From contig JAKOGI010002738.1 of assembly GCA_029747015.1 (NCBI GenBank), positions 1 through 64,000 on the forward strand: a stretch of DNA of 64,000 nt, in the 5' to 3' direction. This document shows, piece by piece, positions 46,399 through 58,050 of the stretch; position 1 is the stretch's first letter, and each line of letters starts with the position of its first letter. Position numbers and translations under genes: made by a program. The notes under the pieces were generated by a model. It was not told the DNA's origin, did not search any database, and saw only the letters and a program-made list of their open reading frames with translations. The stretch is from Carnegiea gigantea (taxonomy: Eukaryota > Streptophyta > Magnoliopsida > Caryophyllales > Cactaceae).

Positions 46399-49314
46399 AT
46401 GGATGGAAGTTGCGGTTCTCAAAGGGCACCCCTCGAAAGTGGTGATGAGTCATCACACGATCCTATTTACAGATGTTCATCTTCTTTGAAAACCCTTACT
46501 GTTTCTCCTCCAGTAGACTCTAGGATCACTTGGATAAGAAAAGAAAAGGTGCAAAAAGGCACCCTCTCCTATTCATACAACGATGAGAAAAGTTGCATCA
46601 ATGTCTGCAGGGATTATGCGAACTTTTTCAATGCCATGGTTCTTGAAAAGGTCAACATGGACTCTAATGGGGATAAAAAATTTTTGGTCACTCCATCATT
46701 TTATCCCGCTCCCCATAAACTTCTCACTCTAAGAAGGAATTGGGGTGTGGATTTTAAATTTCGAGGGCTATCCAGCTTTATGGTTGGTGCTATTGAATGG
46801 AGTGAGTATATTTTGAAGCATTTTGAGCATACCACTAGATCAGCAAACACATATGGAGCTGTTGGTGTATCTTGTTACCCTTATCGTTTTGATAGGGATG
46901 TATAGAGAGCATTTTGTGAGCTTTGGGGTGCTCTAACAAATATGCTCCATCACGGTGCTGGAGAAGTTAACATCTCTCTCTACGACTTAGAGAGAATCGC
47001 TGGTCTTCCAATTTTAGGAGATGTATATGAAGAATTTTTACCTCATAATGAAGATTTGATGGATGACGAAAAATTTTCACCAACGGTCCTAGAGTTGCCT
47101 CATATACATGCTGAACTTTTTTGCTTTCATAAGAGCAGCCATGTCTATTGGAATTGGTGGTTGGATCATTTTTATAGAGGGGAATTAATATGGGGTGCTT
47201 TTGGAAAAGGCGCGTAACAAAGGACATCATCTGGCCCTCCACGAATCTTGCAAATGGGTCGTCCTTCGACTTTAAATGTCACAAATATTGGAGAGCTTGC
47301 AGCTTTCTTGGCTTTCTGGTTGAGTCCTTTTGTCCTGCTATATCATATTGAAGTGATAAGGCCAGAGACCTTCGTAATGGCTTCTTTAATGGTAAAAGGT
47401 CAAAAGATCTCCTTGGCTCCAACAGTGTTAGGATACATCTACCACGGTTTAGGGCAGGTTGAATGTCATCTTAATCACCTGGGTCGAGCTAATCCTTGTT
47501 TTCCTATTCATTATATAGTGGGTTAGTGAGCATAAGTTTTTTCGGCCTTATATTCTCAACGCCCTGATTCTGAGTGTCCAGTAGATTATCCTACCTTGAT
47601 GCGCTACCCTGGAATGTCAGCCAAATGATTTACACTAGCACTAGCAAGGAGCCTTTTTAGAAGTGGGCAATCCGTCTCTTTTCGTGCAAGTGTAATTTTG
47701 GAGCTGTCCCTAAAAGGACGGGACTTAGTCGACATAAAGCTATCAGATGAAGACTTCAAATTTTTACTATCTATAAGATCTTATGTGCTTCCTATTCACA
47801 TTAGTTCTGAATTGCTTCTGGAGCCTTATTATCCAAATCGATTTGCTTGCCAATTTGGGTTTGACCAAGGTGCTCCTGCTAACACGCTAAGCTTTGCAGT
47901 CTCTCTTAGACAATAAAGAAACATGATGGACCTTGCTCAGGCGGTGGCAACTCTCTATAGACGTGACACTGGTGCTAAATTCTACATTCCAAATGTTTAT
48001 TTTGAAGGACTTTGTACTTGGAGTTATTGCAATCGGTGGGTTAGATATAGCATCCCTTACTTGAGCCAGTCTATCCAGAGAATCCACCAGATTACCATCA
48101 ATGATAAGGCAATTTTAAGGGATCAAATTTTCATCATTGATTGCCTTCGCCCAAATCCACAGTCTATTGGCGGACCTGTTAGAATTTTAGAAATGGTGGG
48201 GAATAAGTCTCCCAAAGGGAAGTTTACTAAAGCTTCACCCAAATGAAAGATTACTAGAGTTTCTTCCAAAGGGCAATCCACAGGCTTTTCTGCCAAAGGG
48301 AAATCTGCAGGGGCTTCTTCGAAGAAAGGTAAGGAAAGAGTCTATGAGAGTGACCATAAATCACAAAAGCAAAAAAAAACCTTCTCATAAGCGATATCCT
48401 AGTGACGTCAATTTCAAGAGAGTTCGTTATGATCGTCCTAATCGCTCTGATGATTCTGACGGGGGAAATGGTATGGGGTTTAAGGATTTACCCATAGCTT
48501 ACCTTGAGCAAGAGACTGGGTGTCCACAGGATGCCCCTATATCAGAGAGCATAGATACACCTATAATGGCAGCCAGCTCTGTTATGGAGAATAAGCAAGA
48601 CCCTCTTATGACTGCCATTATCCCTGTACAAGTGACTCCAGATGATGTAGTGAAAGTTATACCAGTTCAAAGTGGCCCCACTACAATAGGGAGTCTTTTT
48701 GTTAACCCAATAGAAGATTGGGTCTAGGGGAGTATTCTTAGTGAGGCAAAGGCTGTCGTGGATATGATTTCCCACCAGGACTCTACCCAAGCTTTACTAG
48801 CCAACAGGGTGCGGGTTTTTCGATCTTTAAAAATTCTTCATTCCTTGGTTGATGAATCTCATCTTAGCACCATAGAAATTTTCTGGTTTACTTCTAAGGT
48901 AGAAGAAGCATTTATTATAGCTGAGATTGTTGCAAAAATGAAAGGATTAGTGGATATCCAACGACTCTGTCTTCTATTTTCTCAAGATTCAGCTTACACA
49001 TCTGAAATTGCTCACATGGTAGATAATCTTAAAGAGTTATCCAGTGAGCTTTGGGGCTTGAACTTCAAGAGAAGGAGATTTTGATGAAAGAAGAATGGAT
49101 TTGTAAAATGTGAGAGGATTTTATGGATTAGAAATGAACATTGACTACTACAGAGGGTGAATTCAGGACCTCTCTTAATCTTAAAATAAAGGAAAAGGAA
49201 CGACTTCAAATGGAGTTGGCTGAAGCAGGTGTTGCTAAACTCCAGAATTTAGAAAAGGAGAAGAATTAATTAAATAATTTGGTTGACTCCATTGTCTCCT
49301 TTAATAAATACTAA
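46399..49314 (+). pseudogene. Plant mobile domain (PMD) protein gene, transposon-associated, decayed
   Basis: Starting at ATG 46399 the reading stays mainly in one frame but meets stops at 46903, 47215, 47524-47533, 47626, 47914 and 48244. It shifts frame in an A-rich run near 48340-48380, stops again at 48725 and returns to the first frame by 49153. The conserved PMD blocks are easy to read: ISLYDLERIAGLPILGDVYE, IRPETFVMASLMVKGQKISL, LGYIYHGLGQVECH, DEDFKFLLSIRSYVLPI and EPYYPNRFACQFGFDQGAP. Then comes a basic, low-complexity part (GKFTKASPK) and a coiled-coil-like tail (KEKERLQMELAEAGVAKLQ). PMD proteins (MAIN/MAIL1 relatives) act in plant gene and transposon silencing, and PMD frames are also carried by some transposons. 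It lies opposite and downstream of the Tat gag-pol, as antisense frames of Tat elements do. Confidence 0.85.
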
Positions 49315-49504
49315 GTCATTTTTATTTTATTTTGTTATGTTTCATTCCTTAGTTCCCTCTGTTTTCAATTTATGTTTAGCCTTTAACTTTTTGTATGAAA
49401 GTATTTCGAATGTTGGAATAAGACGAAGGTATTAATAATGCAGCAACTCCTTTTGGCTCTTTTCCATTTATTTCTTGTTTTTAGTGCTAACTGCTATCAT
49501 TTCT

Positions 49505-52500
49505 TGTAACGCCCCCAACTTGAGAAGGGTCACACCGCGAGGACTTCCTAGAAGGAAATCCCTAAAGTCATGAAGATCGAGGGTTTGGATTAGCATTTAG
49601 ATAGTCATTCTGGAACAAAACCGCAAGAGTTTCCCCTATTTTAGCAACATCTTATGGTCTTGGCTTAGCTAAGGGTACCTGTAAACTGGGAATAGGGTAT
49701 AACATTTGCTGAAATAACCCAAATTCAACCCCTCAGGCCACTTGCCTGGGATTAATCACAATCAAACAACTAACAAGTTAGAGTCAGAATGATATATATA
49801 TATATATAGGTACAAAGCCGACTATATGCTGTCACATACAACAATGAACTTAAATATTTACAACATGGTAGATTGAACACTTGCAAACCTGGCAAAAGAC
49901 TTCTGATGGGTCGACATCAAAATAACTTCAGAATATCTCTTATACCTGCTCAAACTAAACCTGCAAAAGGGAATAAGTAAAGGGATAAGCTATCACACGC
50001 TCAGTGAGAATTCCCTTACCCCTTAAAACCAAAACCATTTGCAGGCATTAATACCAATAATAGTCACATATTACGTATTTGTATACTACTATTATATTAG
50101 GTAATCATAGTCACCAAGAAAAGATTACCACTTTTATACTTCATGTTAGCCCCTCGGCTCATTCCTAGGCCCTTAATGACCAATCTTCATTTCTAAGAAA
50201 CATTCAGGCACATAACCAAGTAGCACAAGGAACGATTGTGATGCTTTTAAACACACTTGTGAAAACATAGTGACTCTCAACATATTCCAAGAATAGTTTA
50301 TAAATCATGCTAACTTCTTTAGAACTTGTAATTGTTTATAAAAGATCCCGAAACATCCAAATTGGTAAGAAAGGCTTGGCAGGAAACATTCTTTTATAGA
50401 ATATGTACATTGAAAAGCTTGAAAGTACGATGCATTACTAGGATGTAACCAAATTTCATTTGAAACTCCATTTAACTATATTTGGAAACATGTTCATAAA
50501 ATATGTGCAGGATATGTACACCTGAAAGCTTTCTTTCCTTTCTCAAAAACACTTTACTTAGCCTCTTGAGGCTCGTATTCTTTAAAAGAACTTCTTTCGT
50601 AATGGCCCTCGAATGACCCTTATAAGCTTTTCAAATCTTATTCAATATGGCCTTGTAATGGCCCTTAGAAATCTTTCTTTTCTGAACTGCTTAAAATGGC
50701 AAAATGCCAAATTTCATATTCACTAGGAACTAACTCATAACATAAAAACATCTTATTGTACTAGCTAGGGGAGGTCAACACCGCCCTTCAGTGAAATCGT
50801 CACTCATAACTCACATTATCCTTGGGGTAAACGTACTTAACTTTTGGCCAAAATGCATTTCAGCAGAGCAACTCTAACCTCGATATTGTTCTCTATGGGG
50901 CAACAACTCACACCAGGATAATCATATCCTGAGTCCAGTCCCCCTCAAGGTTTTCTTCTGTGTCACACATCAGGGAACAGCTCACACCAAGATAATCATA
51001 TCTTGAGTCCAGCTCCTGGGAACAGCTCATGCCATCTTTGTGTCCAGCTCCCAACATTACCTTCGGGGGAAACAGCTCACACCATATTTGCGTCCAGTTC
51101 CCACCCTCAGGTTTGGTCACTTGCCTAGCACTTTCTTAGCCTTTAAAATCACATTTCATTTCTCTTTTTCAGTTGGTTACTTTGCTGAAATCTTACTTTT
51201 AAACAAAACCATAACCTTTCGAAATGTTTATAGCTCATTCGTTTTTAGCTTAAAAACTTCTTATAAACGGAATAAGGTTGCTAAACTCGTAAATTGACTT
51301 CATTTTTAACTTAAAGCTTCTTATGAACGTAATAAATTTACTAACATGTAAATCGACTTCCTCTTGAGCTTAAAAGCTTCTTATAAATGCAATAAGTTAG
51401 TTAACACGTAAAACAACTTTGTTTTAAACTTAAAAGCTTCTTATAAACACAATAGGTTAGTTATCACATAAAACGACTTCGTTTTAAACTTAAAAGCTTC
51501 TTATAAACACAATACGTTTGCTTATATGTAAATCAACTTTGTTTTTAACTTAAAAGTATCTTATAAACGTAATAAATTTACTAACATGTAAATAGACTTC
51601 GTTTTTAACTTAGAACTTCTTATAAACGAAGTAAGTTTGCTAATTCGTAAATCGAAACTCATTTGAAAATTAAGGTACTTAGTTAGCATTTAAATTCAAA
51701 CTAGATTCGTAATTGAAGCTTTTGAAACATAAAGTAATAATCAAACTAGATTCGTAATTGAAGCTTATTGAAACGTAAAGTAATAAACTCATTTAAACTA
51801 GATTCATAATAAAATCTTCAGTTGCCATTTTACGCTTGTTTCAATCCTTTTTAAAACTCAAAGGAGGATGCATAAATGAACTAAAGGCTTAAAATGTTCT
51901 CAAACTTACGATTATTCAAAACTTAAAGATACTTGGCCCATTTATAAGTCAACCGAGGTTTCTTCATAAATTTTTAACATAGACGCTTCTTAAAATCATA
52001 ATGGTTTTACTAGTTCATAACTCGAAACTCCATTGAAACTCAAATAAGCAGCTAGCATACTAGTCAAACTGAATTTCATAATTAATACCATAAGTCACTC
52101 TTTCTTAGATCATTTAAATCCTTTTAATGCAAGGAGAAGTTACATATAAACCAATGCCTTAAGACATTTTCGAGCTCACTTTTAGTTCGCTTTTAAACTT
52201 CTGAAACCTGTATAGACTACTTAGTCGAGTCATTCACTGAGTAGTTCGATGATTTAGGATTTCCTTTAGGCTATAAACATCTTCATAAACTATCAAGCAA
52301 TTTGTAAATACTTAAAAACATTCGATATCATGAAAACAAGCTTTCTAAACGACCCTTCTTTTCAAAGACATCTAAAAATTCAAGAATCAGTCACATGGTG
52401 TCACATAGCACCTCGAGGGGGAAAGGGGTTCACAGATGGCACATCCATAACATTCCATAACATAACTCGGCAGAATCTGCCCAAAAAGCCACACCTGGCC

Positions 52501-54187
52501 TCGCAATCCACATGATTGTGGTAATTACAACCCAAGCTCCCTCCGCACACAACACCGACCACAAGAATCTCAAATTTCTCGTTAGTTTCACCTCAAACCC
52601 TCCAACTACTAAGGTCGGTTCAATATTGACATGTGCAAACCAACAATATAGAAAACGATCGTATATAGGTATAACATTCATGCTTAATAGCCAACTCAGA
52701 ATTTAACGTACTAAACTGATGCAACTAGAAACTTCAAAGCGATATTTACTTTCTAGTTCACAAACCAATATCCATAGGCATAATATTTCATTGTAATTAC
52801 TACGAATAAACTATTAACATTTCCAAACTGAATTAACCCAAACCTTTAGACATAGTTCAGTTCCTTCCAAGATTACTTCAATTAGCATCCTTAAGTTTCA
52901 AAACGGACTTTAGCCATAATAAACTGATGTTTTACACTTTTCTACAATCTCCAAAACAGAATTTAAGCATGACGAACTGATGCTACAACAGTCTTTGGCA
53001 ACATCCTGTTTATTCTAAAAATCTTCAAACTAACCGGTTCATACAGCCATGCATCAAATCAACGTGCAATTATCCTAAAATCAGCACCATGCTTATAATT
53101 TCTTAATATCAATTCTAATTTCACCCAAACTGATTACTAAACTCAGAATCAACATGCATTAACTAAATTTAGTTAAATTCATTGAAAATAGTAGTAATTT
53201 AGGAGGAAAGGAACCCTCACCCTGGACCTAAGCTAGAGGTTTGATTCACAGTTGTGGGCTCGACTTTAGGGGCTCGAACAACTCCAATTCTTTAGCTCTT
53301 GCTTACCCACGCATGAACAGACCCCAACCGTGCCTGATTTATGCAATTTGAGACCCAATTTTGACCTAACTCTCACTCACTGATTTGATGTTGAATAGAG
53401 TGCTTGAAGCTGCGAATTCTACCCTCAATTTATAGGAGATTTGAGGCAACTTCAAGCTAAATTGCATGGCCGCATTGGGGCACACGTTCGTGCCTCAATT
53501 CGGCGCCCAGACCCACCAAAACGTGACAAAAGACCATCAAATTTCTGCTCAAATTCGCACCAAGGGTTCGTTTGCCCATGGGGAAGGTCGAATGAGGGCC
53601 AAAGCAAGCTAGGTATGGCAAAATTTTAGTGGATTTGTGAAGCTTATGGTGCGTCCATGGAGGACTGAGAGGAGGAAGAAGAAGAGCAGAGAAGAGAGAG
53701 AGGGATGTCGTGACAAAGGGGAGGGGTCGCTGGTTAGAGGAGGAAGAAAAGGGGGGGGTCAGTCACATATGACTAAAATGCCCCTCCCTTTACATTTTTT
53801 TTTGGTCCCAAGCTGTTTCATATTAGACTTCGCTAGTTTATTTCGTAACCCGATCTCTAAACCCAAAATCGGTAACACGACCTTTCATCGATTACTCGTT
53901 CCTAAAAATATCGAGGTTCGATTTAATGAACGAAATGAATTCTAAGGTTGACAGCCTAATCATATTCGGGTTCCTACTCGATTTAGTACTCGTTAATAAC
54001 CGTTAATAACGCTTATTAAAAATCGTTGAAAGGTTTTCAAAATCAATAATAATAATAACAATAACATTCTTTTTGTTAAAATCATCGCTCACATAGGCAC
54101 GTCAATAATAATTTGACCTGTATCATTAAATAAAATAGGTTTTTATAACATAAAAAGGCATTACGAACAACTTAACAGAAAATAAAG
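49505..54187 (-). mobile_element. Chromovirus solo LTR (Tekay-like), right end truncated
   Basis: It begins TGTAACGCCCCCAACTTG and stays colinear with the LTRs at 6480 and 14996: ggtcacaccg, ctggaacaaaaccgcaagag, cacgctcagtgag and gagtagttcgatgatttagg occur in the same order. There is no second LTR or interior, so it is a solo LTR left by LTR-LTR recombination. The right end stops at about aaaataaag (54187) and lacks the expected gggtattaca, and no TSD matches tttct before 49505. Its right border was therefore altered after insertion. Small frames inside it are not genes. Confidence 0.85.
51230..51660. repeat. Minisatellite with a 60-bp period inside the solo LTR
   Basis: cttaaaagcttcttataaac recurs at 51249, 51310, 51369, 51429, 51489, 51549 and 51609, each time followed by a variant of aataagtttgctaacacgta and gacttcgtttttaa. 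There are about seven copies with modest divergence. Confidence 0.93.
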
Positions 54188-54222
54188 TACGTCCTTTTTT
54201 AGGGATCAAGTCTTTCGTAGTT
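54188..54222 (-). repeat. Copy 3 of the Tat-associated motif, directly after pol
   Basis: tacgtccttttttagggatc followed by aagtctttcgtagttc. On the minus strand it starts GAACTACG about 27 bases past the pol stop and ends AAAAGGACGTA at the solo-LTR border, where the usual TACGTAGGCAGC end seems to be cut off. Confidence 0.55.
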
Positions 54223-54248
54223 CGATATGACTCAATTGTCCATAAATT

Positions 54249-55440
54249 TCAAGTAAAGAATTTCTTTATAAATTTACCATTAACATAGGCGTATACAATT
54301 TGTCCATCATGACTTGGGAGCTCAAATGCCCCCTTAGGGAAGACCTTAGTAACTACTTAGGGACCTTCCCATTTGGTCTCGAATTTTCCTTGTGTATTTC
54401 GATTGATGACAATTGGTCGCCTTATTGTCAGAACCAAGTCACCAACATCAAATGAGCGGAATGTTACCCGCTTGTTAAATGCCCTAGCCATTTGAGCTTG
54501 GTAAATTTCAAGCCTTTGCTGAGCCAGTAGCCGACGCTCATCTAACGCTTCAAGTTCGGCTAATCTTACTTGAACATTCTTATTTGGATCAGTGAATTGC
54601 ATAGCTACTCTTAGGGAAGGCAATTGCACTTCAAGGGGTAGCACAGCTTCTGAACTAAAAACCAAGTTATAAGGCGTGCAGCCAGTCGCTGTTCGAATTA
54701 TTGTTCGATAAGCCCAAAAAGCTTCAGGTAATCGCTCGTGCCAGTCCTTCCTTGATATTAAGATCATTTTTTTTTTTATCTTGCAAGGTACATTATTAAA
54801 TACTTCGGCTTGACCATTCAATGATGGATTATAGCTTGATGAGAAGCTATGTCTGAACTTGTATTTCTGTGCAAGCCTTATCATCATTTGATTTTAATGT
54901 AGAGGGCATTATCTGAAATGATCTTGTATGGGACTCCATATCTGTAAATCAGGTAAGTCCTGATGAAATCAGCGACTTGTTTTGCCCTCACTTCTCTTAG
55001 TGGAATGGCCTAAGCCCACTTTGAAAAATAGTCTGTGGCTAATAGAATAAACACGTGGCCACGAGAGGAGGACCGCTTGAAAGGTCCTATCATATCGAGC
55101 CCCATGCATGGAAGGGCCAAGATAATATTCTTCAGTGGAGTAATTGTGGTGGTTGGTGGATGAAATCTCCATGTACTTGACAAGCTTAGCATACTTTAGC
55201 AAACTTTATTGCATCTTAAACCATAGTTGGCCAATAATAGCCCAATCTTTTGATTTGGTTAGCAAGTTTTGGACCTGCCTGATGAGCACCACATACCTCA
55301 GCATGAACTTCATTTAGGACGTAAGTCGCTTCCTCCCTTGACAAGCATCTAAGTAACACCCCCTCAAAAGCTTTCCAATATAAGGTGTCATTTTAAAGTG
55401 TAAACCTTAGTGCCCATCGTTTTACATCTACCCTTTTCTT
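54249..55440 (-). pseudogene. Tat pol: integrase (broken)
   Basis: The pieces are 55010-55192 with the first catalytic aspartate in CMGLDMIGPF and ATDYFSKWA, then KIISDNAL (second aspartate) near 54910, then 54357-54887 with SFSSSYNPSLNGQAEVFNN (glutamate). The D-D-E set is thus all still readable but spread over different frames. The tail KWEGP is followed by a TAA at 54357 in place of a conserved tyrosine codon. The same frame then continues KVFPKGAFELPSHDGQIVY to the true end at 54249-54251. The zinc-binding N-terminus lies around 55200-55440 with stops. No chromodomain is seen, as expected for Tat elements. Confidence 0.9.
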
Positions 55441-55444
55441 TGGA

Positions 55445-56117
55445 TCATTGGGTAAAATCCATACTAGATGTACTCAATAAGAGGTTGCTCAAGTCCGTCT
55501 CTTCTTCGACCTCAAAAACAGAGACCACATTTTTTTCTTCTGTTTCATTAAAATGATCCAAGGCTGAGGCCAACAAATGACGTTCCCCGATTGTTATTTG
55601 AATCTCTCTTTTATCAGGGAGTGTCAGTGAAGCACCCAACTTTGCTAAGGCATCTGCTTTATCATTTTCAGACCTTGGCATGTGGTGAACTTCTATTTGA
55701 AGGAATTGGACCATAAGGTTCTTTGTCCTTTGGTAGAGAGGCACCAACTTAGTATTTCTTACTCCATATTGGCCATTTATTTGTCAGATAATCAGTTGGA
55801 AATCACCGAACACTTCTAACTGGTCAATAGGTATTTCAATGGCCAATTCAAGGCTGATGATGAGTGCCTCATATTCAGCCGCATTATTTGAACATGTCTC
55901 GAGCAATGAAAATGAGTAAGGGATAAGTCCTCCTGATGGCATGACAAATATAATCCCTACTCCAGCTTTCTTGTTTCTTGCTGCCCCCATCAAAGTATAA
56001 CTGCCCCGATTTTGTTTCAACAAGCATAACTCCCTTGTCAGGCAGATCATCTGGTAGCTCCTCATTATCTGGGCATGCATGCGCTGCTAGGAAATTGGCT
56101 ATAACTTGTTCCTTCAC
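55445..56117 (-). pseudogene. Tat pol: second (archaeal-type) RNase H
   Basis: The catalytic acidic residues can all be seen: QLYFDGGSKK (aspartate), NNAAEYEALI (glutamate), LEVFGDFQLI (aspartate) and ENDKADALAKL (aspartate). The last block sits in 55445-55747 with HHMPRSE before it. The frame shifts between 55884-56117 and 55784-56080 and again before 55747. This extra RNase H is a Tat-lineage acquisition, thought to help remove RNA during plus-strand synthesis. A pre-domain stretch VIANFLAAHACPDNEELP is also typical of these elements. Confidence 0.9.
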
Positions 56118-56515
56118 TGCTTTTTAAGGCACGAACTTGATGTCAAAAGCATAGCCCATTTAGCTAATCTCCCTAATAGTAAAAGCTTAGATAATATATA
56201 TCTCAATGGGTCTGCCTTTGAGATTACCATGCTATGATGGGACAGAAGGTAATGCCTTAACTTTTGAACGGCAAACACTAAGGCAAGATAAATTTTCTCC
56301 GTAGAGGAATAATTTACTTCTGCACCTACCATTGTTCGGCTAATATAGTACAGGGCATTTTCTTTCCCTTCATCATTACATTGGGCCAACATAGCCCCCA
56401 AAGATCGTTCAAGGGCTGTTGTGTATAAGATTAAGAGTCTTCCTTGTATGGGAGCCATTAGAACAGGTGGTCTTGTGAGGTATTGCTTGATGCTTTCAAA
56501 AGCATTTTGACATGC
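56114..56515 (-). pseudogene. Tat pol: first RNase H
   Basis: ILYTTALERSLGAMLAQ, ENALYYISRTMVGAEVNYS, EKIYLALVFAVQKLRHYLL and ISKADPLRYILSK match the gypsy RNase H in Tat elements. The position normally holding the first catalytic acid reads glutamate or is shifted (ALERS), consistent with the known degeneration of this first RNase H in the Tat lineage. It overlaps the second RNase H frame by a few bases and joins reverse transcriptase upstream through a stop near 56516. Confidence 0.88.
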
Positions 56516-58045
56516 TTAATTCCAAATGAAAGGCATGTCCTTTTTTAGGTGCCTTGTGAAAGGTTGACACCTTCCTGACAAATTTGAGATGAACCGTCGT
56601 ATGTAAGCCAACCTTCCTTGTAAACCCCACAGTTCTCTTAAGTTTCTTAGAGGAGGCATTTGGATTATGGCTTTGACTTTGTCAAGATCAATTTCTATTC
56701 CTTCTTTCTGAACAACAAAGCCGAAAAATTTTCCTGAGGTGACCCCAAATGCACATTTTAAGGGGTTCATCTTGAGCTGATGTTGACGAAGCTTTTCAAA
56801 GACCCTTCTAGGTCATGTGGATGATTTCCTCTATCTTTTGTTTTTACAACCAAGTCATTGACATAACATGCAACGAGGTTGTGGAGAAAATCACGAAAAA
56901 TAATCGTCATGGCTCTCTGGTAGGTGGCCCTGGCATTATTCAAACCAAACGGCATTACTATATAGCAGTATATGCCTTGTGGTATCCGAAAGACTATTAA
57001 GTCCTCATCTTCGAGGTCCATTTTGATTTGATTGTACCCCGAGAAACCATCCATGAAAGACAAAGCACCAAACCCGATAAAGGCATCCACTAGGAGTTTG
57101 GTGATTGGTAGTGGGAAATCATCCTTGGGACATGCATTGTTTAAATTCCTGAAATCCACACATATATGGAGTTAGCCATTCTTTTTCCGAATGGGGACAG
57201 TGTTGGCCAACCAAGTTGGGTATTGAACTTCACGAATGAAGTTAGCCTTTATGAGCTTGTCTACCTCAACATTGATTTGGATTGTCAACTCAGGATGAAA
57301 GCGCCACTGAGGCTACTTTATTGGCTTTACTCGCTCAGAAATAGCAAACTTGTGAACAACGACATTTGGATCCAAGTCCGACACGTCTTGATAACCCCAA
57401 GCAAGTACGTCTTTATATTCTTGGAGGAGTTGTTCATATTGTGCAATTTCTTCATCATTTAGCATGGCACTCACAAAAATTGGCTTGGGATCATCAGTTG
57501 TTCCTAAGTTTATCTCCCGTAGCTCATCGGTTATGGCTTGTTTACCTCTTCCATCTCTGGTGGTGCTACTTTGAATAGCCTCAACAAAATCATGATAGAG
57601 CTCTTGTTCTATAGGAATTGAGCCGAATCATCTTGGACTTGAACTTCACCACACATTTCCTAATCTATCGTGGCTACCCTTTGATGTTTGGGAGATTCTT
57701 GATAAGGAAGTTCAAAAAATTAAGCATCATCCTCGTCTTTGATAGAAACAACATTAGCTTGGTCTGCTTGCTCGTCTTCATTTTGTTCACGAACCCAAAC
57801 AAAGCTTCTAGGCTGCTACCCTTTCTTGTTCAACTTCCACTTCCTCTGCTTTCTGGCCCAGAAATTCTTTTGTTGGAGTTAATTGACTTTCCCAAGTCTT
57901 TGGAAAACTGAGACTCGAGGTTGGACCTGTTTGTCCTGGGAGAACAACTCTTGTTCTTGGGGTGTGAAAACCAACTCATTTATTGCATGGGCTTTAAGAA
58001 CTCCCCCATCATGTGGTACCTGAAGATTTTTAAAGGTATCCCCTT
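56516..58045 (-). pseudogene. Tat pol: reverse transcriptase (broken, catalytic box altered)
   Basis: The region 57160-58045 is the interrupted N-terminal part with FIREVQYPTWLANTVPIRKK near 57190-57250. From 57159 the frame opens with DFRNLNNACPKDDFPLPI, FMDGFSGYNQIKMDLEDED and QGIYCYIVMPFGLNNA. The catalytic box reads CYVNDLVVKT where gypsy polymerases have YVDD, so one of the two metal-binding aspartates is asparagine and the enzyme should be dead. A shift at 56767-56770 leads to the thumb part MNPLKCAFGVTSGKFFGFV, ELWGLQGRLAYIRRFISNL. Plus-strand frames at 57166-57911 are shadows. Confidence 0.92.
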
Positions 58046-58050
58046 GAAAT

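Noticed and set aside
57166..57911. Plus-strand frames at 57166-57462, 57366-57578 and 57618-57911
   Set aside because: They are antisense to the Tat reverse transcriptase N-terminus, whose motifs are clear on the minus strand.
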